Below, piece after piece: positions 53,144 to 61,417 of a stretch of DNA of 64,000 nt. Made by a program: the position numbers and the translations under genes. This DNA is from Lacibacter sp. H375 (GTDB lineage: Bacteria; Bacteroidota; Bacteroidia; Chitinophagales; Chitinophagaceae), in contig NZ_JBBKTT010000001.1 of the NCBI RefSeq assembly GCF_037892425.1, positions 1,550,001-1,614,000 of the forward strand, in the 5' to 3' direction. Under the pieces are notes generated by a model. The model searched no databases, was not told the origin of the DNA, and was given only the letters and a program-made list of their open reading frames with translations. Positions within the stretch are counted from its first letter, which is position 1; each line of letters begins with the position of its first letter.

Positions 53144-54412
53144 TTAAGCCGTCACGTGTAATTCAGAATGTACAGGTATTTCATCGCCTTCCAATGCATT
53201 CGGTTTAAAGAAGAAACCCATCCACAAAACAGATGCGCCCACAAATAATAAACCGGCGATCATTTGCCAACCGATCCAATTTGCCATGCCATGTGCATTG
53301 AGAATAGCAATGAGCGTAACAAGCATATACAGTAATCGGAACAACTCTAATGCCACCGCCCATTTTTTTGCACGTAAAATGCCTCCCCAGCCGATCGTCA
53401 TCATAAAAATGCCTGCTGTCATGATCAACCGTTCAGTAATGGTCAATGGCATGGTGAGATTTATGGTGATGAACATATAAACCAAGCCTGCTGCAATTTG
53501 TGCAATGATGTATGGCTTTGTGTTGCGGAATTGTTTACTGGAGAATTTCACCTGGTCATCTCTTGTGTAACCAACTCTTGGAAAAGCCTGTCCTACATTT
53601 TTTGGTCGCCATCCCAATGGCATAAACCAAATGCGGATCTTATCCCACCAGCTATCAGCAGCTACTGCATCATCCCATAATTGTTTCCAGTATTGGATGT
53701 TAATGTAAATAGGGTCCCAGGTGCGTGGCGGATGTGTAACACCATAACACACTTCTTCTTTTTCTTCTTCAAACGAGCCAAACAGTTTATCCCAGATGAT
53801 GAGAAACTCCGAAAAATTCTTATCAAGATATTGTGTGTTTACACCATGATGCACACGATGGTGCGATGGTGTAACAAAAACCTTTTCGAGTATTCCCATT
53901 TTTTTGATGATGCGTGTATGATGCCAGTAAGCGAGAAACAAATGCACGGCTGCCATGGAATAGATCATCTCCGGTGAGTAACCGATAACTGCCAATATCC
54001 AATCGAAGAATAAAAACTGGAACATACGCTGGGTGAAACTGGCACGCAAACCCACAGATAAATTCATTTCTTCTGATGAATGATGCGGCATATGCGCCGC
54101 CCAGAAAATATTAATGGTATGTCCCACACGATGGAACCAATAGAAAATAAAATCCTGCAGCAACAATAGTATCAGCAGGCTATACCAGGTGGCGGGAATT
54201 TTCCACGGTGCTACGTTGTTGTAGAGCCATCCGTAAAAGTGATACACAAAAAACAGAACAGCAAGATTGATGCATTGGTTGCCGATGCCGGTTGCAAGAT
54301 TCGCAACAGTATCCTGGAAACTGTAGTAACCATTTTTCTTCTTCACGCAATACACAATTTCCAGTAACAGCAACAGTATTGCCAGCGGTGATAAAAGTGC
54401 ATACACATTCAT
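53144..54412 (-). CDS. Sterol desaturase / fatty acid hydroxylase family membrane protein
   Basis: 422 residues. Six or more membrane helices. The di-iron histidine boxes of the family are present: FYWFHRVGHTINIFWAAHMP with HMPHHSSEEMN, and later TPSHHRVHHGVNTQYLDKNF. It probably hydroxylates or desaturates a lipid in the inner membrane using oxygen. The C-terminal ~130 residues contain extra helices beyond the catalytic core, seen in alkylglycerol monooxygenase-like members. It lies downstream of the MbfA-like gene on the same strand, with a 141-nt gap. Confidence 0.88.
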   Translation of the reverse strand: MNVYALLSPLAILLLLLEIVYCVKKKNGYYSFQDTVANLATGIGNQCINLAVLFFVYHFYGWLYNNVAPWKIPATWYSLLILLLLQDFIFYWFHRVGHTINIFWAAHMPHHSSEEMNLSVGLRASFTQRMFQFLFFDWILAVIGYSPEMIYSMAAVHLFLAYWHHTRIIKKMGILEKVFVTPSHHRVHHGVNTQYLDKNFSEFLIIWDKLFGSFEEEKEEVCYGVTHPPRTWDPIYINIQYWKQLWDDAVAADSWWDKIRIWFMPLGWRPKNVGQAFPRVGYTRDDQVKFSSKQFRNTKPYIIAQIAAGLVYMFITINLTMPLTITERLIMTAGIFMMTIGWGGILRAKKWAVALELFRLLYMLVTLIAILNAHGMANWIGWQMIAGLLFVGASVLWMGFFFKPNALEGDEIPVHSELHVTA

Positions 54413-54432
54413 AACAAAAGGTTTATCTAAAA

Positions 54433-54576
54433 TTAGACAGCTTCTGTTTCTAATGCAATACCACGTAACGGTTGATATTTGCAGGCTTTGCCAAACATTT
54501 TATTGCTGTTAGCATAAACTGCGGTACCGGAGAAATAATTTCGTTTGTTTTGCTTATCCTGCAATTGATACGCCAA
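54433..54576 (-). CDS. Possible 47-codon ORF between the MbfA-like and desaturase genes
   Basis: From a TTG at 54576 to a TAA at 54433 the frame reads MAYQLQDKQNKRNYFSGTAV, then YANSNKMFGKACKYQPLRGI and ALETEAV. It overlaps the last codons of the MbfA-like gene by 23 nt and fills most of the gap to the next gene. Composition is coding-like and basic, but there is no ATG, no recognised family and no conservation test was possible. It may be a remnant or chance. Confidence 0.3.
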   Translation of the reverse strand: MAYQLQDKQNKRNYFSGTAVYANSNKMFGKACKYQPLRGIALETEAV

Positions 54577-55651
54577 TCAACTTTCCAATGCCAAATGTGA
54601 TAGCTGCGGCAAGTAAACCAAACAATACCTGCCTGAAACCGGAGAACCAAACATTTCTTCCGGTGAATAATGTAATAGCAGCGCCGATGAGGAATAAACC
54701 CAATGCACTCACCGCAACACTTATGCCGATGGCGGCAGCGCCTTTGGCAAACATAAACGGTGCAACAGGTATAATGGCACCAATGGCAAATAAGATGAAG
54801 GAATAAACAGCTGCTTCAACAGCCGATCCTTTTAATTCTTCAGCATCAATACCTAATTCTTCTTTCACCAACAGGTCGTGTGCCTTTGTTTTATCTTTCA
54901 TTATTTCATCTGCAAGAACGTAAGCCTGCTGTTCATCAATTCCCTTTGCCATATAGATCAACGCTATTTCTTTTTTCTCTCCTTCAGGATTTACTTCCAG
55001 CTCTTCCATTTCAAGTTGCATCTGGTTTTCATACAACTCCTGCGAACTTTTAACAGAGATCCATTCGCCCAATGCCATGGATAAAGCGCCGGCCAATAAT
55101 CCTGCAAGTCCCGCCAATAAAACTCCCTCCTGACCTTGCGTGGCACCTGCAACACCCATCACCAAACTAAAATTGGAAACCAATCCATCATTACCACCCA
55201 ACACTGCAGCACGAATGGCATTGCCACCAACAGAACGATGTTTCTTTTCAAACCTCGATAGTTGCTTGCCTGATACCTGTGTTTCTTTTTCTAAGATGCT
55301 GCGAAGAATTTTTACATGCGTTGTTTCGCTGCCCGTAATTTCTTCTTTATTTTTCTTTTTGGTTTGAACGATGGCATTTGAAATACTTTTCTCTGTATCC
55401 ATGACTGCACCCAACACATAATCGTACCCGAATACTTTACCAATGACGTTTAAGGTTTTTGCACGCCAAGATGGTTTAGGAAGAAATGATGCATCGATCT
55501 TTTCTTTGGCAGCAAACGCAAGGGCATGACTGTTTTCAATTTCACTCATTTGCCTGAATACATTGGCAATTACAGGATCATCCTCATGTGTTGCCAGTTT
55601 CTGGTAAAGAAAAGCGGCATCTATTTCGGTTTGAATATTTTTCAGGTTCAT
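54554..55651 (-). CDS. MbfA-like membrane protein: ferritin-like domain fused to VIT1/CCC1 transporter
   Basis: 365 residues. The first ~140 are a ferritin-like four-helix segment with di-iron type Glu/His positions (IQTEIDAAFLYQKLATHEDD; FRQMSEIENSHALAFAAKEK). The rest is a VIT1/CCC1 domain (GGNAIRAAVLGGNDGLVSNF; LSMALGEWISVKSSQELYEN) with four or five helices ending SIAG. This architecture is that of MbfA, known in alphaproteobacteria as an iron exporter induced by iron and peroxide stress. An equivalent role here is inference. No Fur-type site was identified upstream. Confidence 0.9.
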   Translation of the reverse strand: MNLKNIQTEIDAAFLYQKLATHEDDPVIANVFRQMSEIENSHALAFAAKEKIDASFLPKPSWRAKTLNVIGKVFGYDYVLGAVMDTEKSISNAIVQTKKKNKEEITGSETTHVKILRSILEKETQVSGKQLSRFEKKHRSVGGNAIRAAVLGGNDGLVSNFSLVMGVAGATQGQEGVLLAGLAGLLAGALSMALGEWISVKSSQELYENQMQLEMEELEVNPEGEKKEIALIYMAKGIDEQQAYVLADEIMKDKTKAHDLLVKEELGIDAEELKGSAVEAAVYSFILFAIGAIIPVAPFMFAKGAAAIGISVAVSALGLFLIGAAITLFTGRNVWFSGFRQVLFGLLAAAITFGIGKLIGVSIAG

Positions 55652-55736
55652 AGCTTATGTTGAAGGATTAAGATAAGCAGAAGCGACTCACCCTGCGATG
55701 ATGTTGATTGGTTGACGAGCTGATTTTGAAACAGCT

Positions 55737-56519
55737 TTACTCTGATAGCAGGGAAAGGCCGTAAGTGCTGAAGTGTTTTTTCCAGTTGGCAAGAGAAAAG
55801 CCAAATTCAAAATCGCCCAGTTCATCAACATTTTGATTTACATGGGCAGAACAACGTTCTCCAAACACAACCAGCGTCTTTTGTTGCAGGCTGAATTGTA
55901 TGTATTCAAGCGAGTTGTATAACTGGCTTTCAAGGCAGTTGCTGTAAACCTCGATCATCTCTTCATAGTATTCTTTATCATCTTTACTTACAGCTGAACC
56001 TTTTTTATGTAACAGCTCTCTTGCTGATGTTATTTTCTGTTGCAGTAGTTCCTTTTTTTGTTTGTTCATTGCGTCAAGCAATAACTTTTTACCGGCAGGA
56101 GTGAATAAGTCTTCCAGTTTAAACTGTTTGCCTGTTTGAAGATCGAAATTGTAATAACGGGTGAAAGGTTCGCAATACGCACCGCAACCTTCCGCAGAGA
56201 GACTGATACTGAAAATACGTTTGCTGTTCTGCAATATTTCGTAAGAAATATCTGAAAGCCTGCCGTAAACATTTTCTTCATTGGCCCAACTATTTTCAAA
56301 AATGCTTTTTTTGACCTTGTTCCTGTCAACATCCAGAAAATCACTGCACAGGGTATTGTTGATGCGTGTAGATATGCTCCCGGTTTTTGTTTTGATCAGC
56401 GGAAAGATATAAACCTGTTCTTTGTCTTGTGGATGCGTTTCTTTGATCTCTTTCACAGTTACCTGGCTGTGCGACAAAAACGGGAATAGCAGGGCAAGAA
56501 GTATGAATAAATTTCTCAT
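55737..56519 (-). CDS. Secreted protein of unknown function, DUF3298/RsiV-like
   Basis: 260 residues with a signal peptide (MRNLFILLALLFPFLSHSQ). Motifs include RINNTLCSDFLDVD, ISLSAEGCGAYCEPFTRYYN, FDLQTGKQFKLEDLFTPAGK and LVVFGERCSAHVNQNVDELG. The FDLxTGKxxxLxDLF pattern is seen in DUF3298/RsiV-like periplasmic proteins. I would not assign a function. The Cys pair CGAYC suggests an exported, oxidised fold. It lies upstream of the MbfA-like gene (86-nt gap) on the same strand but may not share its transcript. Confidence 0.75.
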   Translation of the reverse strand: MRNLFILLALLFPFLSHSQVTVKEIKETHPQDKEQVYIFPLIKTKTGSISTRINNTLCSDFLDVDRNKVKKSIFENSWANEENVYGRLSDISYEILQNSKRIFSISLSAEGCGAYCEPFTRYYNFDLQTGKQFKLEDLFTPAGKKLLLDAMNKQKKELLQQKITSARELLHKKGSAVSKDDKEYYEEMIEVYSNCLESQLYNSLEYIQFSLQQKTLVVFGERCSAHVNQNVDELGDFEFGFSLANWKKHFSTYGLSLLSE

Positions 56520-56680
56520 GTTTAAGCTGGGTGTGCTCTAAATAAACCCAAGTTAAGAAAATATGGGTTGACATTCTAGAGCTGAAAATTGTGTAAGACG
56601 CTGTGTTGATCAATCAACCATTAAAAGAAAATCATGTAACGGGTTGGACATTTGCGGGGGAGATGAGGTAGATTATTGGC

Positions 56681-57403
56681 TTATTGAATTGGCGGAAAAG
56701 CAGTCCAACTGTCCCCATCATCAACATATCCATCTCTGATCCAGTCATCATACTTGTAATGATTATCTCCAACGTATCTCAGGGTATTGAGATCGATATG
56801 GTTATTAAACAAGGCATGAAAAACTCTGTTGAGTTTTTCGTCTGAGTATCTCACATCCAATCCGTCGATTGTTTGGGTACATATTTCAAACGGTACAAAT
56901 CGAAATCCAATGAACTGTTTTTCAATTTTCTCACAAAGCAGTTTAAAGATATCAGCATATTCAAGAAAGGGCGAAACAACTAAATAGCTTGTTCCTTTAT
57001 ATTGACTTTCTAAAATTTTTACAGTACTGTTATCATTACCGATGACTGTATAATATGGCCCGGTTAAGCTCACGAAGAAATGTAGTTCCTTTGTACGGGT
57101 TAGATTATCAATAGAACTTGATTGGAGTAAAACATAGGAACTGAATGACGGAGCTTGTCCGTATGTGGTGCCAATTATTTCTTTTCCGGTTTCTTTTTGA
57201 ATTATTGCTGTGAAATTTTCCCAGCGTGAATTGAAATGTTCGTCAACATGAATATTATCTACAACCCGATCTTCAAGCTCTTTCAATCCCGGATATGAAT
57301 AGTACATCCTACTATCATCTTTCTTTACCCCAATTGGATAAAATCTTTTGATGCTTTCATAGATCGTCCAAAAATCAAATTTTTCTGAATTGAAATGAAG
57401 CAT
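56681..57403 (-). CDS. Hypothetical protein, no recognised family
   Basis: 240 residues from the ATG at 57403. A TTG-started frame adds six residues. No signal peptide or membrane helix. Features: LHFNSEKFDFWTIYESIKRF, WENFTAIIQKETGKEIIGTT, ELHFFVSLTGPYYTVIGNDN, then a C-terminal helix-rich part (FRFVPFEICTQTIDGLDVRY) and the ending DDGDSWTAFPPIQ. Mixed alpha/beta and aromatic-rich, resembling stand-alone immunity-like cytoplasmic proteins in general character only. Neighbours give no clue. Confidence 0.7.
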   Translation of the reverse strand: MLHFNSEKFDFWTIYESIKRFYPIGVKKDDSRMYYSYPGLKELEDRVVDNIHVDEHFNSRWENFTAIIQKETGKEIIGTTYGQAPSFSSYVLLQSSSIDNLTRTKELHFFVSLTGPYYTVIGNDNSTVKILESQYKGTSYLVVSPFLEYADIFKLLCEKIEKQFIGFRFVPFEICTQTIDGLDVRYSDEKLNRVFHALFNNHIDLNTLRYVGDNHYKYDDWIRDGYVDDGDSWTAFPPIQ

Positions 57404-57462
57404 AGGTTGATTTTTTATCAAGATAGCACAAGCGAATTTTTCTTATTAAATATAATGAGAAA

Positions 57463-58539
57463 TCATTCTTTCACCGCCACCGCAATCTTTGAATCAGCAG
57501 TTCCATAATACAAAAACCATTTGTTCTTAAAATAAACAAGGCCTTCTACAAAGCACACTTCGTTTACTTCGCCCACACGTTCATAGTCTTTATCAGGGCG
57601 AATGAAATTTGAATCAGTTCTGCTGATGAGTTTCCATGGTTCCTCTTTATCAAACAATGCTTGTCCCGCTGCATAAGTAAACTTCGGCATACTGCTGTCG
57701 CTGAAGTTGGCGGCATTACTTCCGTTATAAATTAAAAGAATGCCATCGTTTTGTAACAATGCATACGGGCCCGGTTCCACCAACCTGCTGTCGAAATAAC
57801 CCATACGTGGATGCAGTACCGTGATCATCTTTTTGCTTTCTTCATTTTCAGCAACGGTCCAGTGAATCAGATCATCAGACGATGCCATCAACAGATCTGT
57901 ATCACCGAAATACATCCAGTACTTTCCATTGATCTTTGTGGCAACGATCTTTTCTCCGTTTTGTTTGGCAACAATGGCTCCCGATTTCGACCACACATCT
58001 TTATACTTGTCATCATTCAACACCAAACCATGTTTGGTCCAGCTTCGCAGATCTTTTGATGTAGCTAAACAAAGCCTGGCTGTTTTACCATCGTAGGAAG
58101 TATAGGTAAGAATATAAGTGCCGTCTTCGCTTTGCACTACACGTGGGTCTTCCACACCGCCTTTCCATTCATAGATCTTCATGCTGTCGTTATCAGGAAA
58201 GAAAACCGGCTTCGGCATTTTGCTAAAATGTAAACCATCATCACTAACTGCAAGACCAAGCCGTGAGGTCATATGCCTGTCCTGTGCACGATAAAGCAGA
58301 TACACTTTCCCATCCTTAACAACGGCAGATGGATTGAGTACATTCCGTTCTTCCCAGTTGACGGTTTGTTTGCTGACGGGGCAGTTGAATTGTTGTGTCG
58401 AATCGGGCTGCAGAATAGGGTTGAGGCTATCCACTTTTACAAAGTTGAGCAAGGCCCAGCTGTTGGTTGTTGGTTGTTTTGTTTGTTCAGTACAACTGTA
58501 AAGAAAAATTGTGAAAAGGAAAATGAAAACCTTGTTCAT
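57463..58539 (-). CDS. GH130-like glycosidase/phosphorylase, predicted lipoprotein
   Basis: 358 residues. Lipoprotein signal MNKVFIFLFTIFLYSC with Cys16. The five-bladed propeller pattern of GH130/GH43-like proteins is visible: ERNVLNPSAVVKDGKVYLLY with RAQDRH, EWKGGVEDPRVVQSEDGTYI (ED-P-R motif), and DSRLVEPGPYALLQNDGILL with IYNGSN. GH130 members act on beta-mannosides, either by phosphorolysis or, in exported forms, by hydrolysis. The exported location suggests hydrolysis. No other glycan genes are next to it. Confidence 0.85.
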   Translation of the reverse strand: MNKVFIFLFTIFLYSCTEQTKQPTTNSWALLNFVKVDSLNPILQPDSTQQFNCPVSKQTVNWEERNVLNPSAVVKDGKVYLLYRAQDRHMTSRLGLAVSDDGLHFSKMPKPVFFPDNDSMKIYEWKGGVEDPRVVQSEDGTYILTYTSYDGKTARLCLATSKDLRSWTKHGLVLNDDKYKDVWSKSGAIVAKQNGEKIVATKINGKYWMYFGDTDLLMASSDDLIHWTVAENEESKKMITVLHPRMGYFDSRLVEPGPYALLQNDGILLIYNGSNAANFSDSSMPKFTYAAGQALFDKEEPWKLISRTDSNFIRPDKDYERVGEVNEVCFVEGLVYFKNKWFLYYGTADSKIAVAVKE

Positions 58540-58600
58540 GCCGGCAAGTTTACAGGAAGGTAGGAAAAATGCACAGAAAGAATTTACAGCATATGAACGA

Positions 58601-59023
58601 TCACGGATACTTTTCTTTCATGTACTTAAGCGAGTTTTTGATCATCTTTTTTAAAATGCCTTTATCAACATCTACAAGTCGTTTAAAATAGATACAGGCC
58701 TTTGCTACTTTATGTTTTCCGAATTGTTGCAATAATTCTTCCCGCTGATCAAACCCGGAGGAAAGATAGAGTGAGAACTCAGCCTTGCGTGGCGAAAAAC
58801 CAATTAAGGGTGCATCTCCTTCATGTCCGCTTTCATACACATACTGATAGCTGCCAAAACCGATTATGGATGGCCCCCACATTTTGGGTTCAAAACCCGA
58901 TTGCTCTTGCATCAACTCAACAAGTGCCAATGCATCTTTTTGTTTTTGCTGATCAGGAACAGCAGCAATAAACTTAAAAACATCGCTTGTTGTTTCTTTT
59001 GTTTTTGCCTGGTATTTTGCCAT
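58601..59023 (-). CDS. DUF1801 family protein
   Basis: 140 residues. The DUF1801 pattern is present: VFKFIAAVPDQQKQKDALAL, ALVELMQEQSGFEPKMWGPS, IGFGSYQYVYESG and the C-terminal KACIYFKRLVDVDKGILKKM. It is a small cytoplasmic protein with a YdhG/CyaY-like fold and no known enzymatic role. The ATG at 59023 lies 12 nt downstream of the stop of the acetyltransferase at 59036, so the two may share a transcript. Confidence 0.88.
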   Translation of the reverse strand: MAKYQAKTKETTSDVFKFIAAVPDQQKQKDALALVELMQEQSGFEPKMWGPSIIGFGSYQYVYESGHEGDAPLIGFSPRKAEFSLYLSSGFDQREELLQQFGKHKVAKACIYFKRLVDVDKGILKKMIKNSLKYMKEKYP

Positions 59024-59035
59024 GGGATGAGTTTG

Positions 59036-59539
59036 TCAGGCTTTTTTTAAGCAATAAATAATGTTATTTGAATTGTCAGGATCTGTTTTGCCCGGCATGA
59101 GTTTAAAATCAAATTTCTCTAGTAACCTTCTTGAACGAATATTTTCTTTATGGGTTAAGGCCTCTATGGTTTCTATGTTTAATTCTGTAAAAGCAAATTG
59201 TATGATTTTACGCAGAGCACTTGTCATAATACCTTTGCCTTGAAAATCCGGCAAAAGTTCATAACCAACTTCTGCGTATTTATTTTCTTTATTAATATTC
59301 CATAAACATATGGTGCCTGCAAGTTCATTAGTTGGGAGCGTTTCAATGATAAAATAAAATGGGTTTGGGTCAGCATTTCTTAGCTCTATAAACTTTTCGA
59401 CATCTGAAATATTTTTGGGTAGATCTCTTTCAATAAACCTGTTTACACTGGGATGAGTGCGTAAGTAATAAAGATTTGCTGCATCTGATTTTTCAGGGGC
59501 TCTTAGTTTTACTTTGTCTGTATGTAATTCAGTTTTCAC
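59036..59539 (-). CDS. GNAT family N-acetyltransferase (RimJ/RimL type)
   Basis: 167 residues from a GTG at 59539 (MKTELHTDKVKLRAPEKSDA). The RimJ/RimL layout is clear: VGYELLPDFQGKGIMTSALR is the acetyl-CoA loop, and IETIEALTHKENIRSRRLLE then KFDFKLMPG is the second motif. It probably acetylates a protein N-terminus, a spermidine-like compound or an antibiotic. It lies directly upstream of the DUF1801 gene on the same strand. Confidence 0.88.
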   Translation of the reverse strand: MKTELHTDKVKLRAPEKSDAANLYYLRTHPSVNRFIERDLPKNISDVEKFIELRNADPNPFYFIIETLPTNELAGTICLWNINKENKYAEVGYELLPDFQGKGIMTSALRKIIQFAFTELNIETIEALTHKENIRSRRLLEKFDFKLMPGKTDPDNSNNIIYCLKKA

Positions 59540-59721
59540 TATTTACTTTTCTTATGTTCAGTTGCTCAAAACTGATTTGAAGATAATGAAATGTATGAAG
59601 CCTACCGTCGTTGGGTGTTATCACCAACACACTACACAAAGCTGGGTTTGATTTGTTATAATTTATGCGGTTGGTCGGGAGGCACAACCTCGGCGTCAAA
59701 TACCAACAGTTGCAAAAAAGA
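59540..59721. other. Palindrome-rich non-coding stretch of 182 nt
   Basis: GTTGGGTGTTATCACCAAC at 59610-59628 contains TTGG and CCAA half-sites (TTGGgTG/CACCAA). GGTTGGTCGGGAGGCACAACC around 59670 has GGTTG/CAACC arms. GTTGGGT fits the integron GTTRRRY core but no matching partner was found. An overlapping open frame exists, but nothing in it looks coding. Confidence 0.4.
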
Positions 59722-60666
59722 CTATTCTAAATTGACTGGGGCACCAAGGGTTGTTGAAAGCCTGTCCATTCTTATTGTGTCGGACCTCTTAACATCTACA
59801 TATTCAAAACAAGTCTCAGAAAGTTTCAGGATTTGATATATTCGTTTTGATTGATTGTTATCTAAGGTCAACCTATTGTTTCTTTCATTCAATCTATAAG
59901 TACCTGAAACGATAATAGATGAAGAATCAGTAGGAACCCATCCGTAACTAAATGTGCCATCTTTTTTTAGCGATAATTTTAAATATTTACTTTGTTCTCT
60001 ACTATGTTCATTGCCAATTGACCTCCAGTTTCCGTATACTTTCAAAAAATCAATTCCAGGTCCACACGATAGTGGAATGTAAGGAGCTTCTAGTTTTTCA
60101 TAGACTCCCACGTGTTTAAGTGCTGACACTGTTTCGGTATCGCTATTAATGAGGTTGTTTTCCACCTGTTCTCTTTTCCAAGGCAATTCACCAAGTCGGT
60201 GATAAAAATCACTGAACCGATTAAGGGTATCATTAATGTCTAGTTGGAAATAGTAACAGAATAAACCATGCTTGTCTTTAAACTCAAAATAAAATGTAGG
60301 ACCAGAATAGCCCCCATCGCCAGAATAACCACTACGGTCAGGTATAATGCCAACATTTTCTCTTCTCAACGTTTTTACTGCAGAAAGTAATGTATCAACA
60401 TAGCGGCTGTTATTGAATTCGCCTATTGAAGTTTCATAAATTACAGTATCGCTATCAATACGAACAGGAACTCTAAGTATGACTGAATCTTTTTTGGGAT
60501 CGTAGTATAAATAACGAAATAGCCCTTCCCCCTTGTTATATAACGTTACACTATCTGCTTCTGAGAACGTAATTATCTTGATATATTCAACTTCATCTTT
60601 GTAATGGCTTGTTGAACAACTTAGATGTAATGCAATGAGTAAAATCAAACCCAAATGATTTCTCAT
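59722..60666 (-). CDS. Lipoprotein of unknown function with lipocalin-like C-terminus
   Basis: 314 residues. Signal MRNHLGLILLIALHLSC with lipobox Cys17. The N-terminal two thirds (EADSVTLYNKGEGLFRYLYY, ETSIGEFNNSRYVDTLLSAV, GDGGYSGPTFYFEFKDKHGL) are unfamiliar. The C-terminal ~90 residues (YLKLSLKKDGTFSYGW, VSGTYRLNERNNRLTLDNNQ) look like a lipocalin-type barrel used in many Bacteroidota lipoproteins. No family name can be given. It follows the response regulator at 60693 on the same strand with a 26-nt gap, so it may be transcribed with it. Confidence 0.7.
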   Translation of the reverse strand: MRNHLGLILLIALHLSCSTSHYKDEVEYIKIITFSEADSVTLYNKGEGLFRYLYYDPKKDSVILRVPVRIDSDTVIYETSIGEFNNSRYVDTLLSAVKTLRRENVGIIPDRSGYSGDGGYSGPTFYFEFKDKHGLFCYYFQLDINDTLNRFSDFYHRLGELPWKREQVENNLINSDTETVSALKHVGVYEKLEAPYIPLSCGPGIDFLKVYGNWRSIGNEHSREQSKYLKLSLKKDGTFSYGWVPTDSSSIIVSGTYRLNERNNRLTLDNNQSKRIYQILKLSETCFEYVDVKRSDTIRMDRLSTTLGAPVNLE

Positions 60667-60692
60667 GTAGCAATTTTTTTATTCAATTCAAC

Positions 60693-61406
60693 TTACTCCC
60701 CCTCCACAAACCGATACCCAACCCCTCTTGCCGAGTGGAAATAAACAGGGTTGCGGCTGTCTTCTTCAAAGTACTTGCGGAAGTTGAGGATGAAATTATC
60801 GATGGTACGTGTAGTAGGATAAACATTGTAACCCCAAACCACCTGCAGAATTTTTTCACGGGTTACCACTTCGTTCTTGTTTTCAATGAGCAGGTGCAGC
60901 AACATACTTTCCTTTTTACTCAGCTGTATTTTTTCGCCTTTAAAGTTGATGGCTTCCTGTGCTTTAAAATCAATATTGTTGTTGCCAAAGCTGTAGCTTT
61001 CGCCAATGCTGTCTTTATCCTGTATTTTTTTATTTTTCTCGATCAGCTTCTCAACACGCAGCAACAACTCTTCAAGGTTAAAAGGTTTGGTGAGGTAGTC
61101 ATCCGCACCTTTCTTTAAACCCAGTACACGGTCGTGTGATGTATTCTTGGCACTCAACATCAAAATGGGTACATCGTTCTTACGTATGCGGATACTTTCT
61201 GTTGCACTGATGCCATCCATCTCAGGCATCATTACATCCATGATAATAAGATCGAAGTATTCATTCTCCACTGCTTTGAGAGCAGCCACACCGTCACCGG
61301 CGGTAGTTACTTCATAGCCTTCCAGTTCAAGATTTAATTTCAAAGCATCCAGTAAATGCTCTTCATCTTCCACCAGTAAAATAGATGCTTTGTTTGTGGC
61401 CGACAT
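60693..61406 (-). CDS. OmpR-type response regulator
   Basis: 237 residues. Receiver domain with acidic pocket VEDEEH, phospho-acceptor Asp57 in DLIIMDVMMPEMDG, Ser85 and Lys107 in GADDYLTKPF. The OmpR/PhoB winged helix (VVTREKILQVVWGYNVYPTT, HSARGVGYRF) follows. The whole sequence resembles RprY-type regulators of Bacteroidota. It begins 12 nt after the sensor kinase stop, so the pair is a clear two-component system. Confidence 0.95.
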   Translation of the reverse strand: MSATNKASILLVEDEEHLLDALKLNLELEGYEVTTAGDGVAALKAVENEYFDLIIMDVMMPEMDGISATESIRIRKNDVPILMLSAKNTSHDRVLGLKKGADDYLTKPFNLEELLLRVEKLIEKNKKIQDKDSIGESYSFGNNNIDFKAQEAINFKGEKIQLSKKESMLLHLLIENKNEVVTREKILQVVWGYNVYPTTRTIDNFILNFRKYFEEDSRNPVYFHSARGVGYRFVEGE

Positions 61407-61417
61407 GTGTGTAGTGT

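Noticed and set aside
59600-59720. Complete integron attC site
   Set aside because: A GTTGGGT core is present, but no RYYYAAC partner at proper distance was found on either strand.
59591-59836. 81-residue plus-strand ORF over the end of the lipoprotein gene
   Set aside because: No recognisable family, overlaps the convergent gene and spans palindromes.
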